A model generated the notes under the pieces. That model saw only the letters and a list, made by a program, of their open reading frames with translations, was not told the origin of the DNA and searched no databases. Below are positions 6,445 to 11,785 of a DNA stretch of 11,785 nt, piece after piece. The stretch spans positions 1 to 11,785 of the forward strand of contig DKNZ01000086.1 in the NCBI GenBank assembly GCA_002469845.1, written 5' to 3'. This DNA comes from Cellvibrionales bacterium UBA7375. GTDB lineage: Bacteria; Pseudomonadota; Gammaproteobacteria; Pseudomonadales; Porticoccaceae. How positions within the stretch are numbered: position 1 is the stretch's first letter; each line of letters starts with the position of its first letter. The translations under genes and the position numbers were made by a program.

Positions 6445-7860
6445 ATGGATAACGTACAAGAAGCATCAACAACCAATCAAGTACCCTTTAATCAAAAAGT
6501 CGCTTTCGGCATTGGTATGTTAGCTAATCAAATGTTTCCGGCTGCATTGGGTATATTTATGGTGATTCTGGTTCAAGGACTCGGGATGAGCCCAGTTCTT
6601 TGGGCGCTTATTTTCTTTATCCCTAAGCTAATTGATGCAGTAACTGATCCCCTAATGGGTTATATCTCAGATCACACTAATTCGCGCTGGGGCAAACGTC
6701 GACCCTACGTTTTTGTTGGGGCTATTATTTCAGGCCTATCATTTATGATGATGTGGCAACTGTATGCCACCAACACAGAGATGTATAACTTTTACTACTT
6801 TCTTTTCTGGGCCTGTGTATTTTGGATTGGTATGACTATCTTCGGTGTACCCTATGTGGCTATGGGCTATGAAATGAGCACAGACTTTCATGAGCGCACA
6901 AGAATTATGGCGGTCGCACAATGGATTGGGCAGTGGGCATGGGTAATTGCACCTTGGTTTTGGATTATTCTTTATGATCCTGATTGGTACGAATCAGCAA
7001 CTGAGGGGGCTAGAACACTCTCTTTATGGGTTGGCGGTGGCTGTATGATAATGGCATTAGTGCCAGCTATTTTTTGCACCCATACAACATCAGCATCATC
7101 CATTCAGCATGAAAGTGACGATAAAACTCTAAAAGAAACTATGATTGATTTTGGTCGTGGTATTGTTGTGACTCTGCGTAATAAACCATTCCAAAAAATC
7201 TGTATTGCTACCTTCTTTATCTTTAATGCCTTCCAAGTAGTCGCAGCATTCTCTTGGTTTATTGTTGTCTATTATATGAATGATGGAGATCCCGCAGCAG
7301 CCGGCGTTTGGCCGACATTATTTGGCTCTATAGGTGCTTTATTTACCACCTTTATGGTTATTCCTATTGTTAATTACTGCGCGCAAAAATACGGTAAGAA
7401 AACTACATTCCTCTACTCTCAAGCAGTTTCTCTGGTTGGCTATGTATTATTTTGGTGGGGATTTTCACCAGAAAATCCTTGGATGATGTTTATCCCGTTA
7501 CCTCTTTTCGCATTCGGTATTGGCGGCCTATTTACTATTATGATGTCAATGACAGCTGATGTTTGTGACCTTGATGAACTTGAGACAAACCAAAGACGCG
7601 AAGGCACCTTTGGGGCTATCTATTGGTGGATGGTTAAGTTTGGGGGCGCTTTTGCGGGAGCCGCCAGCGGCTTAATTTTAAGTGTTATCGGCTTTGATCA
7701 ATCAGTTGCGGTTCAGGGTGAAGAAACCCTGACAATGCTTCGCCTTAGCTATATTATTATTCCCTGTACAGGCACGCTAATAGCCATCCTAGCCATGCGC
7801 AACTATGATCTGGATGAAGAGCGATCTCAGGAAATTCGCACACAACTGGAAGCGCGATAA
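6445..7860 (+). CDS. GPH/MelB-type sugar:cation symporter (MFS)
   Basis: This encodes a 471-residue inner-membrane transporter of the glycoside-pentoside-hexuronide:cation symporter family (MFS_2, PF13347), with about twelve hydrophobic segments between residues 17 and 451. The family signature reads KLIDAVTDPLMGYISDH, then SRWGKRRPY (61-88). D64 and D68 occupy the positions of the cation-site aspartates D55 and D59 of E. coli MelB. The second-half motif TADVCDLDELETNQRREGT (370-388) is also characteristic. A hydrophilic loop at about 213-247 joins the two six-helix halves. The role is Na+- or H+-coupled uptake of small glycosides; beside GH17 and GH149 genes the likely cargo is laminaribiose or short laminari-oligosaccharides, which is inference. 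Length and motifs indicate an intact gene. The ribosome site is modest (CGGGA, a few nt before the ATG). It probably forms an operon with the GH-A gene and ends at the hairpin at 7883-7914. Confidence 0.93.
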   Translation: MDNVQEASTTNQVPFNQKVAFGIGMLANQMFPAALGIFMVILVQGLGMSPVLWALIFFIPKLIDAVTDPLMGYISDHTNSRWGKRRPYVFVGAIISGLSFMMMWQLYATNTEMYNFYYFLFWACVFWIGMTIFGVPYVAMGYEMSTDFHERTRIMAVAQWIGQWAWVIAPWFWIILYDPDWYESATEGARTLSLWVGGGCMIMALVPAIFCTHTTSASSIQHESDDKTLKETMIDFGRGIVVTLRNKPFQKICIATFFIFNAFQVVAAFSWFIVVYYMNDGDPAAAGVWPTLFGSIGALFTTFMVIPIVNYCAQKYGKKTTFLYSQAVSLVGYVLFWWGFSPENPWMMFIPLPLFAFGIGGLFTIMMSMTADVCDLDELETNQRREGTFGAIYWWMVKFGGAFAGAASGLILSVIGFDQSVAVQGEETLTMLRLSYIIIPCTGTLIAILAMRNYDLDEERSQEIRTQLEAR

Positions 7861-7882
7861 GATAGATCAAGTAATCTTTAAT

Positions 7883-7914
7883 AAAAAAAAGCCGTCTATC
7901 TAGACGGCTTTTTT
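7883..7914. terminator. Bidirectional intrinsic terminator
   Basis: A perfect 8-bp GC-rich stem, GCCGTCTA (7891-7898) with TAGACGGC (7901-7908), has a 2-nt core that opens to a small loop. It is flanked by eight A (7883-7890) and six T (7909-7914). It therefore has a U-run in both directions. It sits between the convergent stops of the symporter (7860) and the phosphorylase (7938) and should end both transcripts. Confidence 0.95.
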
Positions 7915-7937
7915 GTCTCACATCATTATATCTACGC

Positions 7938-10900
7938 TTATTCTAGGCCCGGTTGAAGAGCAACCTGAATCTTTATCACTTCGCCAGTTTTATCAAAAAT
8001 AGCAAGTGATGTTTGCGCATCAATAGCATCTGCTGCAATCGCCTTTTCAGAACCATCAGCAAAGCTGATTACGATGGATGTTTCATCTGCAAGACTATAA
8101 ATAACCGGAACTTGACAATAGGTAAAGCCTAGTTGACCAGCTTGAAGATTTACCAACTGCTGTTCACCTGAAATATCAAAGTAACTCAGACTATCAGAAG
8201 CTGAAAGAAACTCAGACTTTCTAAGAATAAACGGCTTAAAGCAAATAGCCCCGCCCTTCACTGATAGACCTAGCTCCATAAGACGCGTAATCACTTCCTC
8301 TTTAACCTGACCCGTCATACCTGGCTGTTTAGCACCGGCAAAACCTGGGGTATGGGAGTATGGGTCGGTTGGGAATGCACCGTAATTATCTGGTGTTTTA
8401 TTAAAGCCAATTCCCGCGCGTATATCGAAATAACAGTCCGCTAATTTACCCACAGTGACCGCATCAGAGCCCTGCTCTAAGGCTTTGCGGAAGTTTTCAA
8501 GGGCTGCCAACAATAGTTTAGATACCATGTGCCAGTAAATCGAGCCAAGACCCTCATAGGCATACATGCCACCCGATCGACCCGTAAATTGGCGATGATT
8601 AAAGACTGCTTCAAAAATGTCTTCTATCAGTAATTGCTCTTTCTCAACTAAATCTTGGTAGCCATTTTCTTTTAAGCTATTTAAAACAGCTTTAGCGCTA
8701 TCAACATTATTGAAGCCACCATTAAAGTGATATCCACCCTGAGAATCTTTTTCTACCAATGATGTATCACCAGAGGCAACTAACGATGCTAGCAGTTCAG
8801 AACTATTAAACTGTGCTTCAGAAATAATATTTTTATCCACAAAACGAGTTAGTTCACGATCAGGATACAACAAATAAGAGTGCTGACGTGGCGTGTAAAC
8901 CGCCGAATTTCTCAATGAAATCAACACCTCTAACGCCTGTTCAGGGCTTAAATAGCCAGAACTCAATACCGCTACTTGACCCTCTAGCATTTCATAGAGA
9001 TAGCTTACTTCTAAAGAATCTTCGCTGGCAGTCATAAGATTGTAGGCATGATAGAGACCATCATCGCGCCGGTTAGCCTCGATGGTGTGATCAATGTACT
9101 CTAAAGACAGTTTCAAGAAGGCAATCAAATCAGCTGTTTTTAGCATAACGCGATTGCCGCTGAAGTCATTTTCATAAATTCCAAAACGGAATTGACTACC
9201 AGCTTCACCTAAGGCATCAACAACGCGCTTTCTATCTTCATCATTAATTTTTCCAGCTAACAGTTGCTTATTATTTTCAAAGGTACTGTTAATTGATTTA
9301 AGTAGCGCATTAATTTCCTCTGAAATGGCTACTTCTTGCAGCTCAGAGTTAGCCAATAAATCAAGAAGATATTGCTGATAACGTCGCGTGTAATAAAGCG
9401 TTACCATGGAAACGCCATAGCCAACCAATGCATTATTTGCATCATTCCACTCTGGGCGTTGGGTGTTCATCCAAATACCACCCTCTGGAATAAAGTTAGA
9501 CAATTTAGAAAGCATAGTTGCCAGCAGCTTCTCAGTTAAGTTCACATAATAAACTGAGCCATTTTTATCCCAAATTAGACGCCCATCAGCACCAACCTGT
9601 GACACGCGCTGGTCAATAAGTTCACCAGCAGCCTCATCATAATCGATGGTATTGTGCGGATCTTTTAATAAATCTTGGTAGCCTTTAATTTTGTAAGGCA
9701 CGTTGGCATAACAAAATAAATCGCGGGTTAAGAAATCGCGCAAGGTACCTGGATGATGATCATTAGAAAATTCCAAGAACTTCAATAAATAAATAATCTG
9801 ATGATCACCCCAATAGCCAATATTGGCCCAAGGGTCGCTCGGATCGGGTTTTTCCCAATCAATACCGGCTTTGGTTATACGGTAGGGGTTATAGCCATCG
9901 GCCGTTGAAGCATTCACAAATTTACAGATCATGCTTTCAATATAATTGGGGATTGAGTAACTCAAAGCTTCCCAATTTTGGAAAATATCACGCCAGTTTC
10001 CCTCAAAATTTAGCAACTGTGAGCCATCTTCTTGCTTAACTTTAATATTAAACTTATTCCATGGTCGAGAGGGATCACCGTGTCGGCGGCTAAATGAAAG
10101 GGGTAAATATTCAAAACAGATTCGTTGGATACTAGCATCATTTTGTTTTGATGCTGCTTTGATTAAATCACTGTAATGGAAAGTGTCATCTAAACCTTCA
10201 AAAAAATCTTTAAACTGATTATATTTGACGCGATTAAAGCCTTTAACAAAGGCGATTAAGTCAGCCTTTGGCACTGCATAGTTATCTACAAACAGACCAC
10301 CACGCATAACATTAAACAAAACATTGGCGAAGTGATGGTTTGCACTTAGTTTATCTTCAGTCACCTGAAGACCATCTGAAATACCGACAATACGAGCAAG
10401 ATTTTCTGAGCCCAAGGCTATATCAGCTTCAATATCATCAGTGATATTTTTATTGGCTTTTAAGTAAGCAATTAAATCTTTAACTTTTGCAGAGCCCTGA
10501 TTAATTTCAGCAACGATACTCCAACTCTTTTCTTCAGACGGGCTCAAGGCTAAACAATCATTTACAAAATAAGCACCGCGTCGACCACGAACATCGAGTT
10601 CTTGATCAACAGCATTACCCTTGCGGAAGTTTTCTAATTGAAGAGATGAAATTAACTTCTTAGACTCAGATAAGCCAACGGACCAAACGGTTGTTGTAGA
10701 CAACGCTTCACTTGGTTCCGCACGATCTACCAGAATTGAACTCATACTATAAAGGCCAAGTCCACTATCAGCCTCAAGTTCGTTCTTTTTATAAGCATCT
10801 ACTAGACAACTTAAACCACCCTGAACATCAGTTTCTACTCCGTAAGGAATCAAGTTCTCAATACCATCAATGATCTCAACTTGCGCCAAAGAGTCGCCTG

Positions 10901-11402
10901 TATTAATTAAGGTAGAGGTTTTTACAAAACCAAATTTATCTGAGGTTCGCCATGAATAGCGGAATGTAAGAGCAAGATCATGGTTTATTTCTTCAAAAAT
11001 TAGCTTATCACCAAATACATTCTTATGTAGATTGCGCGTGGTGTTATAAATTCCATTGTATTGCTCGGAGAACGGTTCCCAAAGAGAGGTCCTATCGCCA
11101 ATAGTTGCTAAAGCTATGGTTCTACTACCTGTAAAGGGAGACCCATCACTTACCTTGTCATCTGTGTAGTATGGAAAAAGTGCATTTTCTGAATTAATCC
11201 TACCAGCAGAAAGCCCACCGCGAGTGGATATAAACATCCAGTGATCAGAGTCGCTCACTACACTGATAAAGAAATCCTTCATCTGATCGTAGTTTTTTAT
11301 TTGATAGTAAGTCTCGCCTTCTATACTGACATATTGGCCGCCAATCTCAATATTACTGGTTTGACGAAGTTGCTGTCCTAGGTGAATTTGCTTATGAGTC
11401 AT
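7938..11402 (-). CDS. GH149-type beta-1,3-oligoglucan phosphorylase
   Basis: This encodes a 1154-residue protein without a signal peptide, matching in size and layout family GH149 of clan GH-Q, which splits beta-1,3-gluco-oligosaccharides with inorganic phosphate to give glucose-1-phosphate. GH94 enzymes are shorter (about 800). Rough layout: N-terminal beta-sandwich (1-330), helical linker and (alpha/alpha)6 barrel (about 370-1010), C-terminal beta domain (about 1040-1154). PEWNDANN places D654 like the catalytic Asp of the GH94 DWND motif. FTGRSGGMYAYEG puts T940-G941 like the phosphate-binding Thr-Gly of GH94, followed by GSIYWHMVSK with H958. YWGDHQ (D533) and SHTPGFAGAKQPGMTG (from about 1016) are other conserved-looking blocks. 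These residue assignments are by analogy. The start is ATG with AGG 6 nt upstream. Cytoplasmic location fits downstream of the symporter. GH161, which has a similar activity, is the main alternative; the length favours GH149. Confidence 0.85.
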   Translation of the reverse strand: MTHKQIHLGQQLRQTSNIEIGGQYVSIEGETYYQIKNYDQMKDFFISVVSDSDHWMFISTRGGLSAGRINSENALFPYYTDDKVSDGSPFTGSRTIALATIGDRTSLWEPFSEQYNGIYNTTRNLHKNVFGDKLIFEEINHDLALTFRYSWRTSDKFGFVKTSTLINTGDSLAQVEIIDGIENLIPYGVETDVQGGLSCLVDAYKKNELEADSGLGLYSMSSILVDRAEPSEALSTTTVWSVGLSESKKLISSLQLENFRKGNAVDQELDVRGRRGAYFVNDCLALSPSEEKSWSIVAEINQGSAKVKDLIAYLKANKNITDDIEADIALGSENLARIVGISDGLQVTEDKLSANHHFANVLFNVMRGGLFVDNYAVPKADLIAFVKGFNRVKYNQFKDFFEGLDDTFHYSDLIKAASKQNDASIQRICFEYLPLSFSRRHGDPSRPWNKFNIKVKQEDGSQLLNFEGNWRDIFQNWEALSYSIPNYIESMICKFVNASTADGYNPYRITKAGIDWEKPDPSDPWANIGYWGDHQIIYLLKFLEFSNDHHPGTLRDFLTRDLFCYANVPYKIKGYQDLLKDPHNTIDYDEAAGELIDQRVSQVGADGRLIWDKNGSVYYVNLTEKLLATMLSKLSNFIPEGGIWMNTQRPEWNDANNALVGYGVSMVTLYYTRRYQQYLLDLLANSELQEVAISEEINALLKSINSTFENNKQLLAGKINDEDRKRVVDALGEAGSQFRFGIYENDFSGNRVMLKTADLIAFLKLSLEYIDHTIEANRRDDGLYHAYNLMTASEDSLEVSYLYEMLEGQVAVLSSGYLSPEQALEVLISLRNSAVYTPRQHSYLLYPDRELTRFVDKNIISEAQFNSSELLASLVASGDTSLVEKDSQGGYHFNGGFNNVDSAKAVLNSLKENGYQDLVEKEQLLIEDIFEAVFNHRQFTGRSGGMYAYEGLGSIYWHMVSKLLLAALENFRKALEQGSDAVTVGKLADCYFDIRAGIGFNKTPDNYGAFPTDPYSHTPGFAGAKQPGMTGQVKEEVITRLMELGLSVKGGAICFKPFILRKSEFLSASDSLSYFDISGEQQLVNLQAGQLGFTYCQVPVIYSLADETSIVISFADGSEKAIAADAIDAQTSLAIFDKTGEVIKIQVALQPGLE

Positions 11403-11440
11403 TTGAAACCTAACTAATTATATTGTTTAAAGTAAGTACT

Positions 11441-11462
11441 GGAATCCACATTAATGGATACC
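11441..11462. repeat. Imperfect inverted repeat in the phosphorylase leader
   Basis: GGAATCCA (11441-11448) pairs with TGGATACC (11455-11462) at seven of eight positions around a 6-nt centre. An outer GTA (11436-11438) and TAC (11463-11465) can extend it across a 2-nt bulge. It lies about 40-60 bp before the phosphorylase start codon. It could be a repressor site or a leader-RNA hairpin. Confidence 0.4.
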
Positions 11463-11587
11463 TACTAACAAATCCTTTTGTCTCATTTAGACTTTTAATG
11501 CTTATACGATATCTGATAAAACTCAAAAGCGGGCTATTCTAAGTGGACTATTTTAATTTCGCTAGTTTATCGGTCGTTTAAAAAGAC

Positions 11588-11655
11588 CTTTTTGCCGAAA
11601 ATTGGCCAAATATCTGCATATTTATTGATTATTTACCAATATCATTGGCAAAAAG
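11588..11655. repeat. Nested dyads with TTGGC half-sites
   Basis: A perfect 9-bp outer inverted repeat, CTTTTTGCC (11588-11596) and GGCAAAAAG (11647-11655), encloses two further dyads: the palindrome TTGGCCAA (11602-11609) and CCAAT-ATC-ATTGG (11636-11648). The repeated TTGGC/GCCAA cores suggest several binding sites for one regulator, possibly with looping. It lies roughly 190-250 bp upstream of the phosphorylase gene, or could serve a gene to the right. Confidence 0.4.
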
Positions 11656-11683
11656 AAAAATATACGGTATTTAAATATTAAAC

Positions 11684-11697
11684 TTGTCAGTTGTCAG
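11684..11697. repeat. Tandem 7-bp duplication
   Basis: TTGTCAG occurs twice head to tail (11684-11690 and 11691-11697) and is followed by a third partial copy TTGTG. It may be a small slippage duplication or paired half-sites. No function can be assigned. Confidence 0.5.
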
Positions 11698-11743
11698 TTG
11701 TGCTTTTATCTATTAGGTTTCTTTAAAAAAATTAGACGAAAAA

Positions 11744-11764
11744 GAAATTTGAATTCGAAATTTC
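11744..11764. repeat. GAAATTT direct/inverted repeat around GAATTC
   Basis: GAAATTT (11744-11750) is repeated directly at 11757-11763 and also pairs as an inverted repeat with AAATTTC (11758-11764). The 6-bp palindrome GAATTC (11751-11756) lies between the copies. The arrangement has both direct and dyad symmetry, as in some operators, but low base complexity makes chance a real possibility. Confidence 0.4.
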
Positions 11765-11785
11765 ACTCTGATAAATGCCCTAAAC

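Larger units (their letters stand above)
11403..11785. other. Gene-free upstream region of the phosphorylase gene
   Basis: No credible coding sequence is seen in these 383 AT-rich bases; the longest frames are only a few tens of codons without ribosome sites. The stretch must hold the promoter of the leftward phosphorylase gene and perhaps that of a gene beyond the right edge. It contains several dyad or repeated elements, listed separately. A minus-strand TATAAG at 11506-11501 is a possible -10 that would give a leader of about 90 nt. A perfect TATAAT at 11422-11417 is too close to the start codon to be used with a normal ribosome site. Confidence 0.5.

Noticed and set aside
11417..11422. 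Perfect TATAAT on the minus strand before the phosphorylase gene
   Set aside because: Transcription would start at or inside the Shine-Dalgarno, about 8 nt before the ATG, and no -35 is in register. The AT-rich background makes such matches common.

Overview
The window looks like part of a polysaccharide-utilisation region from an AT-rich, Gram-negative, probably marine gammaproteobacterium. The signs are a TonB-dependent receptor with the MGKFPDTN-type plug seen in Gammaproteobacteria and Alphaproteobacteria, two lipoproteins with classical lipoboxes, a GPH-type sugar symporter, and two beta-1,3-glucan enzyme families (GH17 and GH149) typical of laminarin users. The taxonomic placement is inferred from gene content only.

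Layout: (i) 1-452, minus strand: the N-terminal 150 residues of a TonB-dependent receptor, cut by the left edge. (ii) 453-729: a promoter region with an 8-bp inverted repeat. (iii) 730-1542, minus: an exported S1/P1-type nuclease with all nine zinc ligands. (iv) 1731-3626, plus: an M3B oligoendopeptidase F-type metallopeptidase made as a lipoprotein. (v) 3656-4945, minus, convergent with the peptidase: a GH17 beta-1,3-glucan-active lipoprotein with a GTG start. (vi) 4946-5089: a divergent promoter region. (vii) 5090-6319, plus: a leaderless, presumably cytoplasmic clan GH-A (GH2-TIM-like) glycosidase with a C-terminal Ig-like domain. (viii) 6445-7860, plus: a GPH/MelB-type MFS symporter. (ix) 7883-7914: a strong bidirectional terminator. 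(x) 7938-11402, minus: a 1154-residue GH149-type beta-1,3-oligoglucan phosphorylase. (xi) 11403-11785: a gene-free stretch rich in dyad-symmetric elements.

Proposed logic (inference): beta-1,3-glucan fragments enter the periplasm, possibly through the partial TonB receptor. The GH17 lipoprotein trims or rearranges them. The GPH symporter moves short oligosaccharides across the inner membrane. In the cytoplasm they are split by phosphorolysis (GH149, giving glucose-1-phosphate without spending ATP) and by the GH2-TIM-like enzyme. The nuclease and the peptidase lipoprotein lie beside this set but belong to general nutrient scavenging or envelope turnover rather than clearly to glucan use. No rRNA, tRNA, CRISPR array, insertion sequence or phage gene was seen.

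The most interesting items are the combined phosphorolytic beta-1,3-glucan locus, the unclassified cytoplasmic GH-A enzyme with an Ig-like domain, the exported PepF homologue, and the predicted inner-membrane retention signal (Asp at +2) on the GH17 lipoprotein.
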